Source: an uncultured Prevotellaceae bacterium (GTDB lineage Bacteria > Bacteroidota > Bacteroidia > Bacteroidales > Bacteroidaceae). From it: a stretch of 64,000 bases of DNA. This document shows positions 1-8,235 of the stretch, piece by piece (positions within the stretch are counted from its first letter, which is position 1; each line of letters starts with the position of its first letter). The notes beneath the pieces are model-generated. The model was given only the letters and a program-made list of their open reading frames with translations, did no database searches and was not told where the DNA came from. The stretch spans positions 52,555 through 116,554 of the forward strand of contig CAMVDU010000002.1 of NCBI GenBank assembly GCA_947166345.1, in the 5' to 3' direction. The position numbers and the translations under genes are program-made.

Positions 1-2
1 GC

Positions 3-137
3 GGTACTGAGAATACTGACGGTAAGTACTACGAACTTGAACCCATACTGGTGACTGCTGGCACGGAATATAAACTCACCAAAGGCTCTGCTGAGGGCCT
101 TGTGATGCTTATTAAACTGGTGTCTGTGGGTGAGTAG
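3..137 (+). CDS. C-terminal fragment of an unknown protein
   Basis: An open frame enters from the left edge and stops at TAG 135-137. It encodes 44 residues ending KLVSVGE. The composition is that of a real protein end (TAGTEYKLTKGSAEGL), but there is no recognisable domain and the start lies outside the window, so no function is assigned. The stop is followed by a non-coding, repeat-containing gap before the converging adk gene. Confidence 0.55.
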   Translation, partial: GTENTDGKYYELEPILVTAGTEYKLTKGSAEGLVMLIKLVSVGE

Positions 138-241
138 TGTTCAGTCTTTTACTTTAAAATTCACTTTTCGAGCAAGGAGACGCTCGGCCCGAGCTGTCGC
201 GCGTCAATCAGTGTTGCACCGAGATACTCCTATATAACTAT

Positions 242-310
242 AGTAACACATCTTGCGCTGCAAAGTGACGCTCGGCGCGTTGCTCCGTGACGCTCTCAGT
301 AGCCAAAGTG
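242..310 (+). repeat. 69-bp dispersed repeat, left copy
   Basis: The stretch from AGTAACACATCTTGCG to AGCCAAAGTG aligns without gaps, with about seven mismatches, to the reverse complement of 63932-64000. The core GCAAAGTGACGCTCGGCGC is identical in both copies. No coding role or transposase is seen. Confidence 0.85.
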
Positions 311-361
311 TATTGTGTGTGTTGACACGCTGCTGCAGAAATCTTACAAGACAATGTCGAA

Positions 362-389
362 TAGGAGGAAAATGAAAGTTTTCCTCCTA
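362..389 (-). terminator. Hairpin downstream of adk
   Basis: Perfect 11-bp inverted repeat TAGGAGGAAAA / TTTTCCTCCTA with a 6-nt loop, eight bases past the adk stop codon on the minus strand. The A/T base of the stem could serve as the U-tract of a terminator. It may act on both converging transcripts. Confidence 0.6.
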
Positions 390-396
390 CTTGATT

Positions 397-969
397 TTAA
401 ATATTGTCAATCACCGCACAGATATCTGCGAAGATGCGGTCAAGGCTGCCCGAGCCGTTGATGTGGTGGTGCAGACCTTCTTGCTTGTACCAGTCGATGA
501 GAGGCTGCGTCTGTGAGTGATAGACCACGAGGCGTTTCTTGATGGTCTCCTCGTTGTCGTCAGCACGTCCGCTCTGTTGTCCGCGCAACAGCAGTCGTTT
601 CATCAGCTCGTCCTCGGGCACGTCCAGTTCAATCATGGCTGCCACGCTGTCACCGCGCTCTTTGAGCATCTGCTTCAAAGCCTCTGCCTGTGGGATGGTA
701 CGGGGGAAACCGTCGAAGATAACACCCTTGTGCGCCTTCCCGAAAGCGTCATAGACGCCTGCCAGGATGCTAATCATCAATTCGTCGGGTATCAGCTGTC
801 CCTTGTCAATAAACTGCTGGGCTGTCTTGCCCAGTTCGGTACCATTCTTAATCTCGGCACGAAGCACGTCGCCCGTGGAGATGTGGTTAAGACCGTACTT
901 CTCAATCATTTTGTCGCTCTGCGTGCCTTTACCACTGCCAGGCGCTCCGAATATCACAATATTTTTCAT
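397..969 (-). CDS. adk: Adenylate kinase
   Basis: Cytoplasmic enzyme converting ATP + AMP to 2 ADP. The 190-residue protein opens with the P-loop GAPGSGKGTQ (about residues 8-17), followed by the AMP-binding STGDVLRAE and GFPRT motifs. The LID is the short, non-zinc form (LLLRGQQSGRADDNEETI), matching the usual ~190-residue Bacteroidota enzyme. It lies 52 bp downstream of hpt on the same strand, so the two are probably co-transcribed. The gap between them is filled with a TCAGTTCTCAACTC-type word repeat. The start ATG gives the normal N-terminus MKNIVIFGAPGSGKG. Confidence 0.97.
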   Translation of the reverse strand: MKNIVIFGAPGSGKGTQSDKMIEKYGLNHISTGDVLRAEIKNGTELGKTAQQFIDKGQLIPDELMISILAGVYDAFGKAHKGVIFDGFPRTIPQAEALKQMLKERGDSVAAMIELDVPEDELMKRLLLRGQQSGRADDNEETIKKRLVVYHSQTQPLIDWYKQEGLHHHINGSGSLDRIFADICAVIDNI

Positions 970-1021
970 AATTCAACTCTTAACTCTCAGTTCTAAACTC
1001 TCAACTCTCAGTTTTCAGTTC
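970..1021. repeat. Intergenic word repeat (AACTCTCAGTTC type)
   Basis: The whole hpt-adk gap is made of imperfect copies of a 7-10 bp word, e.g. CAACTCTCAGTTTTCAGTTC. It is one of many such patches in the window, each with its own word. Confidence 0.75.
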
Positions 1022-1561
1022 TCAGTTCTCAACTATCTTATAGATATCTCTCAAATTACGTCCCTCCTGGTCGTAGTCCAGTCCGTAACCCACGATGAAA
1101 TCGTTAGGAATCTCCATCGCTGCATATTCGATGTCTAGATCAACCTTTAACTTGTCAGGCTTCAGCAACAGCGTACAAATGTGGACTGAGGCGGGATTGC
1201 GTGTGCCTAATGATTCAATCATCTGCTTCATCGTCAGACCTGTATCAACGATGTCCTCAATGATAATGACGTGACGGTCGGTCAAGTCTTCGTTGATGCC
1301 CAGCACCTCTCTGATTTTACCTGTCGAGATTGTGCCCTGATAGCTGGCCAGTTTCACAAACGATATCTCGCAGGGGATGGTGATGAAGCGCATAAGGTCA
1401 GCGGCAAACACAAAGGCACCGTTCAGCACAGCTAAAAAGAGGGGATGTTTGTCGGCCATGTCGTGGTTGATACGCTCGGCTACGGCTTTCACATGTTTCA
1501 GTATCTCGTCTTCAGGAATTGACGTCTGAAACGTTTTGTCTTTGATAGTCACTCTGCTCAT
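1022..1561 (-). CDS. hpt: Hypoxanthine phosphoribosyltransferase
   Basis: Purine salvage enzyme that transfers ribose-5-phosphate from PRPP to hypoxanthine or guanine. The 179-residue protein contains the PRPP-binding loop IIIEDIVDTGLTM (about 99-111), the early FLAVLNGAFVF segment and the C-terminal IVGYGLDYDQEGRNL, all typical of HPRT. Length is normal for the family. It is first gene of a probable hpt-adk unit; a -7 element on the minus strand (1591-1598) lies about 30 bp upstream. It is divergent from nnr. Confidence 0.95.
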   Translation of the reverse strand: MSRVTIKDKTFQTSIPEDEILKHVKAVAERINHDMADKHPLFLAVLNGAFVFAADLMRFITIPCEISFVKLASYQGTISTGKIREVLGINEDLTDRHVIIIEDIVDTGLTMKQMIESLGTRNPASVHICTLLLKPDKLKVDLDIEYAAMEIPNDFIVGYGLDYDQEGRNLRDIYKIVEN

Positions 1562-1590
1562 AATAGGAACCGTTTTTGATGATTTTGATG

Positions 1591-1598
1591 CAAAAGTA
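1591..1598 (-). promoter_or_regulatory. -7 element for hpt
   Basis: TACTTTTG on the minus strand fits the Bacteroidota -7 consensus TAnnTTTG, about 30 bp before the hpt start. No clear -33 TTTG at the expected distance. Confidence 0.5.
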
Positions 1599-1641
1599 CA
1601 AAAAAATAGTGGAAAACGTTCAACATTTGCAAAGAATTTCG

Positions 1642-1649
1642 TATTTTTG
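1642..1649 (+). promoter_or_regulatory. -7 element for nnr
   Basis: TATTTTTG ends only 7 nt before the ATG at 1657, implying a very short or absent 5' leader. Confidence 0.5.
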
Positions 1650-1656
1650 CATCGTC

Positions 1657-3168
1657 ATGAAGATTTTTACTGCTGCTCAGATACGTGAGCTCGATAATTA
1701 TACGATAAAACATGAACCCGTCAGCTCAATTGATCTGATGGAACGAGCTGCCATGAAGGTCACTCAGGTGATTACTGAACGTTGGTCTTCCGAGTTGCCT
1801 GTGGTGGTGTTTGCTGGCCCAGGCAACAATGGTGGCGATGCCCTTGCAGTGTCGCGTCAGCTGTTGGATCGTGGCTATAGTGTTGACACTTTCCTCTTTA
1901 ACATCTCTGGTAGTTTGTCGGCTGACTGCGCCGAAAACAAGAAACGTCTGTTGTTTAAGAAGAATAACCGTCTGACAGAGGTGACGCGCGAGTTTGATCC
2001 TCCACGTCTGCAGCAGGGCGTATTGGTTATCGACGGACTGTTTGGTTCTGGTCTCAATAAACCGCTGGCAGGCGGCTTCGCTTCGTTGGCTAAATATATC
2101 AACGCCTCCAATGCTGAGGTTGTCAGTATCGATGTACCGTCAGGTCTGATGACCGAGGACAATGCCTATAATGTGAGGGCCCATATCGTTAAGGCCAATC
2201 TGACACTGACGTTCCAGCAACCCAAACTGGCTTTCCTTTTTCCAGAAAACGGTTCCTATGTAGGCGAACTTCAGGTGCTTGACATTGGCCTCAGTCAGGA
2301 AGGTATCGACAAAACCGATGCTTCGTTTACCCTGCTCGACAAGCATAACATCCGTCAGTTGCTGCGTCCCCGTTCGCCTTTCGCCCATAAGGGTGAGATG
2401 GGGCATGCGCTGCTCATCTGCGGCAGCTATGGTATGGCAGGAGCTGCAGTGCTGGCTACACGTGCCTGTCTGCGTAGTGGCGCTGGTAAGGTCACCATTC
2501 ATACGGCCAAGCGCAATATGCCTGTCCTTCAGGTATCTGTGCCCGAGGCGGTGGTTCATACCGACCGCGATGAGATTATCTTCTCGGAAGCCCTGCCTAC
2601 TGACAGCTTCCAGGCGCTGGGCATCGGTTCGGGCTTGGGTACGGCCGACCAGACGGGCATTGCTGTGATAACCCAGCTGCGTCGCACACAGTGTCCCATC
2701 GTAGCTGATGCGGATGTGATTAATATCTTGTCCACCCATCGCACCTGGATGCAACAATTGCCTAAGGGACTCATCCTGACACCCCATATCAAGGAGTTTG
2801 AGCGCTTGGAGGGACAAAGCGTTGACAGCTACGAACGACTGACTAAAGCCCGACAGTTGGCTGAGCGCATACAGGGCTACGTCATATTAAAGGGCCATTA
2901 CACAGCTATCTGTATGCCCGATGGTCATGTGGCGTTCAACTCGACGGGTAATGCCGGTATGGCTACTGCTGGCAGTGGCGATGTGCTCACAGGTATTATC
3001 ACGGGTCTGCTGGCACGTGGTTACACTCAGGCCGATGCCTGTAGGGTAGGGGTCTATCTCCATGGATTGGCAGGTGACTTGGCTGCTGAGGAGCTGGGCG
3101 AGGAGAGCCTCATGGCCAGTGATATTATCTGCTATCTGCCGAAAGCGTTTCTTAAAGTGAAAGAATGA
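1657..3168 (+). CDS. nnr: Bifunctional NAD(P)H-hydrate epimerase / ADP-dependent dehydratase
   Basis: Repairs damaged nicotinamide cofactors: the N-terminal half epimerises NAD(P)HX and the C-terminal half dehydrates S-NAD(P)HX using ADP. The N-terminal YjeF domain shows AGPGNNGGDALA and DGLFGSGLNKPL; the C-terminal kinase-like domain shows HKGEMGHALLICGS and GNAGMATAGSGDVLTG. At 503 residues it matches E. coli YjeF/Nnr. The ORF track starts at 1576, but MKIFTAAQIRELD at 1657 is the family-like N-terminus, and a TATTTTTG -7 box lies inside the longer ORF, so 1657 is chosen. It is followed by DUF4831 and VanZ-like genes on the same strand. Confidence 0.93.
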   Translation: MKIFTAAQIRELDNYTIKHEPVSSIDLMERAAMKVTQVITERWSSELPVVVFAGPGNNGGDALAVSRQLLDRGYSVDTFLFNISGSLSADCAENKKRLLFKKNNRLTEVTREFDPPRLQQGVLVIDGLFGSGLNKPLAGGFASLAKYINASNAEVVSIDVPSGLMTEDNAYNVRAHIVKANLTLTFQQPKLAFLFPENGSYVGELQVLDIGLSQEGIDKTDASFTLLDKHNIRQLLRPRSPFAHKGEMGHALLICGSYGMAGAAVLATRACLRSGAGKVTIHTAKRNMPVLQVSVPEAVVHTDRDEIIFSEALPTDSFQALGIGSGLGTADQTGIAVITQLRRTQCPIVADADVINILSTHRTWMQQLPKGLILTPHIKEFERLEGQSVDSYERLTKARQLAERIQGYVILKGHYTAICMPDGHVAFNSTGNAGMATAGSGDVLTGIITGLLARGYTQADACRVGVYLHGLAGDLAAEELGEESLMASDIICYLPKAFLKVKE

Positions 3169-3188
3169 AATAATGAAACATTGAAATA
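3163..3188. repeat. Word repeat (GAAATAATGAAA)
   Basis: The nnr-DUF4831 junction reads as tandem GAATGAAATAATGAAACATTGAAATAATGAA, overlapping the end of nnr. A short member of the same class of intergenic word repeats. Confidence 0.5.
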
Positions 3189-4268
3189 ATGAAGAAGATG
3201 AAGACCATATTATCATTCCTCATTTGTTGCTTGTCATGCAGCATGGTTCAGGCACAGATCAGTCACTACCAGCCAGGCGTGACCGATGAGGGCGCAGTGT
3301 ATTTCCTGCCCAAGACTGTTGTTAACGTCAAAGTGCTGGTAGAGAAGAAAACCTACAAGCCAGGTGACTTCTCCCGTTATGCACAGCGTTATCTGAGACT
3401 GAACAACGTCAGTCAGGAACCATTCGTCAGCTACCGTGTGCTGACAGTAACACAGGAGGCTGCTGCTGTAGCCGACACTACCAAGGGCTTTGCCGTGAAG
3501 TTCAATGCCAGAACTGTGGCTGCCAATGTCGCCTTGTCTGACGACGGTCGTCTGCTGGCCATCAACGCGACACCAACGGCAGCACCACAGGGCAGTGCCC
3601 CATTTGTGGCTGCCCCCAAGCCCACGATGCTGAATCCGCGACAACTGATGAACGAAGAGATACTCTCAGCTGGCAGTACTGCGAAGATGGCGGAGCTGAC
3701 GGCTCAGGAGATTTATGACCTGCGCGAGAACCGTTCGTTGCTCATCAAGGGACAGGCCGACTTCATGCCCCAGGACGGCAGTCAGATGCGGTTGATGCTC
3801 AGTCAGCTGGATGCTCAGGAACAGGCACTTCTTTCATTGTTCCAAGGAACAACCGTATGCGATACTACCGAACATGTGGTCACAGTGGTGCCCGATGGTC
3901 CATTCGACCGTCAGATGCTGTTCCGTCTGTCGCAGGTTAACGGTCTGGTCGATACTGACGACCTGTCGGGTACACCTTATTATATAAGTGTAGAAGACCT
4001 TAAGACCGTACCCCCTGTTGATGAGGCTGGTGCCAAGACCAAGAAAAAGACTCCTGAGTCTGGCATCTACGTCAACGTACCCAGTCGTATGCGTGCTACC
4101 GTCTATCAAGGTATCGAGCCCATCCATACCGCAGACCTCCCTGCACCCCAGTTTGGACGCGTGGAACTGCTCAGCGGTGAACTTTTCAACAAACGCTATA
4201 CCACACACCTGTGGTTGAATGCCCTAACAGGTGCAGTCGAACGTCTGGAGGGAGAACAGCCAAAATAG
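3189..4268 (+). CDS. DUF4831 family secreted protein
   Basis: A 359-residue protein with a signal peptide (LSFLICCLSCSMVQAQ) followed by a mature domain resembling the Bacteroidota-restricted DUF4831 family: GAVYFLPKTVVNVKVLVEKK near the start and a C-terminal half with VYQGIEPIHTADLPAPQFGRVELLSG. The family function is unknown; it is exported, probably periplasmic or outer-membrane associated. It lies 20 bp after nnr on the same strand. An alternative start is the second Met four codons in; both give a functional signal peptide. Confidence 0.75.
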   Translation: MKKMKTILSFLICCLSCSMVQAQISHYQPGVTDEGAVYFLPKTVVNVKVLVEKKTYKPGDFSRYAQRYLRLNNVSQEPFVSYRVLTVTQEAAAVADTTKGFAVKFNARTVAANVALSDDGRLLAINATPTAAPQGSAPFVAAPKPTMLNPRQLMNEEILSAGSTAKMAELTAQEIYDLRENRSLLIKGQADFMPQDGSQMRLMLSQLDAQEQALLSLFQGTTVCDTTEHVVTVVPDGPFDRQMLFRLSQVNGLVDTDDLSGTPYYISVEDLKTVPPVDEAGAKTKKKTPESGIYVNVPSRMRATVYQGIEPIHTADLPAPQFGRVELLSGELFNKRYTTHLWLNALTGAVERLEGEQPK

Positions 4269-4320
4269 TTTCATGTATCATGATTCATGTTTCAGGTATA
4301 ATGTTTAGTGCTTCATGTTC
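4269..4320. repeat. Word repeat (TTCATGTATCATGATTCATG)
   Basis: Tandem imperfect TTCATG/TATCATG words fill the gap before the VanZ-like gene and run into its first codons (ATGTTCCG). Confidence 0.6.
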
Positions 4321-4674
4321 CGAAGATATCCGCTGACACTGATATGCATCGTGCTGATATGCTATCTGTCCATCTTCTTTAAGCCACCGAAGACACCACT
4401 CGACAGTTTGGCTTTTATTGATAAATGGACACATCTGGTGATGTATGGCGGCACCTGCACGGTGTTTTGGTGGGAGTACCTGCGTCATCACCAGCACAAA
4501 GCATCGTTGCTCACCCTCTTTTACGGTTGGTTTGGGTTTGTCGCTGCCAGTGGTATAATAGAATTGGTGCAGGAGTATCTGACCACTAACCGCGCCGGAG
4601 AATGGCTCGACCTGCTGGCAAACACCACAGGAGCCACCATCGGCACACTGATAGGTCTCTCCATGAGGCGATGA
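4315..4674 (+). CDS. VanZ-like family membrane protein
   Basis: A 119-residue integral membrane protein with three or four hydrophobic segments (LTLICIVLICYLSIFF, VMYGGTCTVFWWEYL, LTLFYGWFGFVAASG, TTGATIGTLIGLSM). The motifs DKWTHLVMYGG and GIIELVQEY...AGEWLDLLANTTGATIG are characteristic of VanZ-like proteins: the conserved KxxH and the E-Q/DxxAN signature. VanZ confers low-level teicoplanin resistance in enterococci, but chromosomal homologues like this one are widespread and their role is unknown, so no resistance is inferred. The start overlaps a word repeat. Confidence 0.85.
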   Translation: MFRRYPLTLICIVLICYLSIFFKPPKTPLDSLAFIDKWTHLVMYGGTCTVFWWEYLRHHQHKASLLTLFYGWFGFVAASGIIELVQEYLTTNRAGEWLDLLANTTGATIGTLIGLSMRR

Positions 4675-4944
4675 TTCATCAAATATGTATCATAAAAAAA
4701 CGACGATTTCATCGACTTAAATGCAGATTGTTGGACTTGTGGAGAGTTAAATTTATAATTTTTTACAAAATCGAAACCTTTTGAGACATTTGTGAAAGTT
4801 CGTTACATTTAACGGCCTTACCTTTGCACATTATTTGTAAATAATAAACTTTTTCTTAAAAACTTAAATTCAATAAAAATATGTACTTTTGCAGTCAGTT
4901 ATCATAAAGACTAAGAACTAATTATATACTATACTAAAACCAAA
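4675..4944. promoter_or_regulatory. Long 5' region of the polysaccharide utilisation locus
   Basis: This AT-rich 270-bp gap precedes the first susC. It contains two -7-like boxes on the plus strand, TACCTTTG at 4819-4826 and TACTTTTG at 4884-4891. The second would give a leader of about 50 nt. No regulator gene or clear operator was recognised. Confidence 0.5.
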
Positions 4945-7900
4945 ATGACTAAAAAACTGAAAAAGATGATGAATCTTGCTAATTGCAAGACATCGCCAAA
5001 AACGCTGTTTCTGGCTGTGCTCATGGCAGTTTTTGCTATGCCGGCATTTGCGCAGGAACTAGTTAAGGGTGTCGTCATTGACAGCAGCGGCGAGTCGGTT
5101 ATCGGTGCAAGTATCTATGACAAGTCCAACAGGACGAATGCTACTGTTACCGACCTCGACGGAAACTTCTCGTTGAAAATGTCAGGTGGTCAGGGCACAA
5201 TTATTGTGACCTGCATTGGCATGAAGCAGAAAGAAGTAAAGGTTTCTTCTGCCAAATTCAGCAGGATTACTCTGGAAGAGGACAAGTCCGAAATTGAAGA
5301 AGTCGTTGTCGTCGGTTATGGCCAGCAGAAGAAAGTATCTGTCGTGGGTGCTATCACACAGACGACAGGTGAAGTTCTGGAACGTGCAGCCGGTATTGGT
5401 AGCGTAGGTGCAGCCCTCACGGGTAACCTGCCTGGCGTTGCCACCATTGCTTCTTCAGGACAGCCTGGTGAGGAAGATCCTCGAATCTACATTCGTGGTG
5501 CTGCTGCCTGGAACCAGGACGCCCAGCCTCTGATCCTCGTGGATGGTGTAGAGCGTGAAATCAAGTCTGTTGATATCTCGTCTGTGGCTACCGTCTCAGT
5601 TCTGAAGGACGCATCTGCCACTGCCGTTTACGGTGTGAAAGGTGCTAACGGCGTTATCCTGATCACCACCAAGCGTGGTGTAGAAGGTAAGGCACGAATT
5701 GATGTCGGTTTCAATGCTACGTTGAAGGCCGTATCAAAGCTCCCGCGCAAGTACGACTCTTATGATGGTTATATGCTCCGCAACCAGGCCATCGAGCATG
5801 AGCTTGCTTTGCCTACTGGAGCTGCTTCATGGGCCTACTACCGTCCGCAGACCTTCATCAACAACTTCCGCAATCAGGATCACACGGTTAAACCACAGTA
5901 TAGTGCTGCCGGTAACTACCTTGGCGACTATAGCCAGGCAGAACGCTATCCTAACGTAGACTGGCAGGATGAGATGTTCAAGAAGACAGCGTTGTCATAT
6001 AATACCAACATCAATTTCTCTGGAGGTACTCAGTTGGTCAAGTATTTCGTATCTTTCGACTTCCAGAACGAAGGCGATATGACGAGAATTTGGGATAATA
6101 ACCAGGGTTATGAAGGTGGTTATTCCTATAACCGTCTGAATGTTCGTTCAAATCTGGACTTCCAGATAACGAAGACCACACAGTTCCATGTGAACTTGGC
6201 TGGTTCAAATGCACAGCAGAAGACCCCACGTTATTATTATGGTAATAGTGGTGAGTGGTTCCAGCAGCAGAACTGGGCAGGTGCCTACCGTATGCCACCT
6301 AACGTGTATCCCGTTAAGTTCTCTAATGGCGCTTGGGGTTACTCCAGATTGGCAGCTTCCAATATGGCTAACTCTCCTATGAATGTGGCAACCGCCGGTT
6401 ACGAGTTGAAGGCCATTACCCGAATCTTCACAGACTTCTCGCTTGAGCAGAAACTGGACTTCATCACCAAGGGTCTTATTGCCCGTGGTACCATCTCATG
6501 GGACAACCAGTTCAGCGAGGGCGGTCGAGGCATTGTCAATAGTCCGAATGGTGGCGGTAGTCACGTCAATAATACGGCCTATATATTGCCAGAGGATGGT
6601 CAGCTCCTCTTTGAGAATGATATCTATGATAAGACAGGTTTCGACTTCTATGAGAAGCGTGACTGGGACGTTGCTGATGGTAATGTGAACTCTACAAGCC
6701 GTGCTACTGAAATGTCGCTCCAGCTCTTCTGGTCCCGCCAGTTCGGTGACCATGGTGTATCTCTCATGGGTAACTGGAAACGTCGTATCAATGCAGGTAA
6801 TGCCGACCTCGAGTTCAAGCGCGAGGACTGGGTGTTCCGTACCACATACGATTTCAAGAGCAGATACTTTGCTGAGTTCAACGGTGCTTATAACGGTTCG
6901 CAGAAGTTCTCTCCCGACAACCGCTTCGCTTTCTTCTGTTCAGGTGCAGCCGGCTGGATGATGTCTGAAGAGAAATTTATGAAGAAACTGAAGGACAAGC
7001 GCATCGTCGATATGTTCAAAATCCGCGGTTCCATCGGTGAAATCGGTGATGATAACTCGGGTGCACGTTGGGCTTACTTGACTAACTGGTCTGTGATTGG
7101 TCCTTATGCTATGACCCTTGACGGTGGCAATAGCCCGTTCACAGGTTATAAGGAATCTACCATTGCCAGCCCCAACCTCCGTTGGGCAACGGTTAGAAAG
7201 ATGAACCTTGGTTTCGACTATGCTTTCCTCGGCGGTATGTTCGCAGGTAGCTTCGACTGGTTCTACGATAACCGTTATGATATCTTTATCTCCGGTAACG
7301 ATCGTACGGTGCCCTCGTTCTATGGTGCTGCCATGACTCCTGATATTAACTTGGGTAAGATTAAGAACCATGGTTTCGAGCTTGAACTTCGCTTCAATAA
7401 GGTGCTGAAGAATGGTATGCGTTTCTGGGCTAATACCAACTACACCTTCGCGCGTAATAAAATTATAAGGAAAGACGACCCCGAACTGATCCCAAGCTAT
7501 CGTAAGGCGCAGGGCTATGCTCAGGGACAGTATCAGTCTTTCATTGACAATGGCTTTATCCGCTCTTATGACGAGCTTTATAGTGTACCTGCCCGTGAGA
7601 AGGACGACGCTCAGGTGCTCATCGGTGACCATTACATCGTTGACTTCAATGGTGATGGTATCGTTGATGAGACCAATGACCAGGCTCCTTATGGCTATAC
7701 TGGCAATCCCGAGCACACTTACAATGCTACCATCGGTTGGGAGTGGAAAGGTTGGAGCTGTTTTGCTCAGCTCTATGGTGTCACAGGTGTTACCCGTGAC
7801 GTAGGTCTTCCCTCTTTCGGCGATCAGCTGCTCACCGTTTATGACAATGGTAAATGGTGGAATCCTGTTGACAGAGGCGGCGAGGTCGTTGTACCACGCT

Positions 7901-8172
7901 TCACCACGCAGGTGTCTTACAATGACGGTACACAGTATCTCTTCGACGGTTCATATTTCCGTCTGAAGAATGTGGAGATCGCCTACACTTGGACGAAGGG
8001 TTGGATTAAGAAGATTGGCTTCACAAGTCTGAAGATTTATGTGAACGGTAACAACCTCTTCCTGATTACAAAGATGCCTGACGACCGTGAGAGTAACTAC
8101 GGTTGGAGTGGTGGCGGTGGCGCTTACCCGACAGTCAGACGTTATAACCTTGGTATTAAGCTTAACATTTAA
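4945..8172 (+). CDS. SusC/RagA-type TonB-dependent transporter (xusA-like)
   Basis: Outer-membrane barrel that imports oligosaccharides with energy from TonB-ExbBD. The 1075-residue protein has a signal peptide ending AMPAFAQ (residue 37), a carboxypeptidase-regulatory-like N-terminal extension (LVKGVVIDSSGESVIGAS to about 115), a TonB-box-like EEVVVVGYG (about 118-126), a plug domain with PLILVDGVE and ATAVYGVKGANGVILITTKRG, and a barrel ending YNLGIKLNI. Its partner SusD follows after a 63-bp gap. The C-D-C-D-DUF1735-GH10-like order matches the Prevotella xylan utilisation cluster xusABCDE-xyn10C, so a xylan-type substrate is inferred, not shown. Confidence 0.93.
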   Translation: MTKKLKKMMNLANCKTSPKTLFLAVLMAVFAMPAFAQELVKGVVIDSSGESVIGASIYDKSNRTNATVTDLDGNFSLKMSGGQGTIIVTCIGMKQKEVKVSSAKFSRITLEEDKSEIEEVVVVGYGQQKKVSVVGAITQTTGEVLERAAGIGSVGAALTGNLPGVATIASSGQPGEEDPRIYIRGAAAWNQDAQPLILVDGVEREIKSVDISSVATVSVLKDASATAVYGVKGANGVILITTKRGVEGKARIDVGFNATLKAVSKLPRKYDSYDGYMLRNQAIEHELALPTGAASWAYYRPQTFINNFRNQDHTVKPQYSAAGNYLGDYSQAERYPNVDWQDEMFKKTALSYNTNINFSGGTQLVKYFVSFDFQNEGDMTRIWDNNQGYEGGYSYNRLNVRSNLDFQITKTTQFHVNLAGSNAQQKTPRYYYGNSGEWFQQQNWAGAYRMPPNVYPVKFSNGAWGYSRLAASNMANSPMNVATAGYELKAITRIFTDFSLEQKLDFITKGLIARGTISWDNQFSEGGRGIVNSPNGGGSHVNNTAYILPEDGQLLFENDIYDKTGFDFYEKRDWDVADGNVNSTSRATEMSLQLFWSRQFGDHGVSLMGNWKRRINAGNADLEFKREDWVFRTTYDFKSRYFAEFNGAYNGSQKFSPDNRFAFFCSGAAGWMMSEEKFMKKLKDKRIVDMFKIRGSIGEIGDDNSGARWAYLTNWSVIGPYAMTLDGGNSPFTGYKESTIASPNLRWATVRKMNLGFDYAFLGGMFAGSFDWFYDNRYDIFISGNDRTVPSFYGAAMTPDINLGKIKNHGFELELRFNKVLKNGMRFWANTNYTFARNKIIRKDDPELIPSYRKAQGYAQGQYQSFIDNGFIRSYDELYSVPAREKDDAQVLIGDHYIVDFNGDGIVDETNDQAPYGYTGNPEHTYNATIGWEWKGWSCFAQLYGVTGVTRDVGLPSFGDQLLTVYDNGKWWNPVDRGGEVVVPRFTTQVSYNDGTQYLFDGSYFRLKNVEIAYTWTKGWIKKIGFTSLKIYVNGNNLFLITKMPDDRESNYGWSGGGGAYPTVRRYNLGIKLNI

Positions 8173-8174
8173 AG

Positions 8175-8217
8175 GGAAAAGTGAATAGTGAAAAGTAATT
8201 AATTTGCTACCGCTTTA
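8175..8217. repeat. Dispersed element GTGAATAGTGAAAAGT...TTTGCTACCGC, copy 1
   Basis: Between susC and susD. The pattern GTGAATAGTGAAAAGTAATTAATTTGCTACCGCTTTA recurs at 10357-10400 and, in coding sequence, at 25430-25474. Confidence 0.8.
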
Positions 8218-8235
8218 AAGTAAAGAGATTCAATT

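Larger units (their letters stand above)
138..396. other. Non-coding gap with dispersed repeat and hairpin
   Basis: No plausible gene was found between the partial upstream gene and the 3' end of adk. The gap holds a 69-bp dispersed repeat (242-310) also present inverted at the right end of the window, a second short GACGCTCGG motif near 180, and a strong hairpin just beyond the adk stop codon. Confidence 0.6.

Noticed and set aside
4315-4674. Teicoplanin resistance by VanZ
   Set aside because: Only the family resemblance is present; there are no van cluster genes, and VanZ-like proteins are common in susceptible bacteria.
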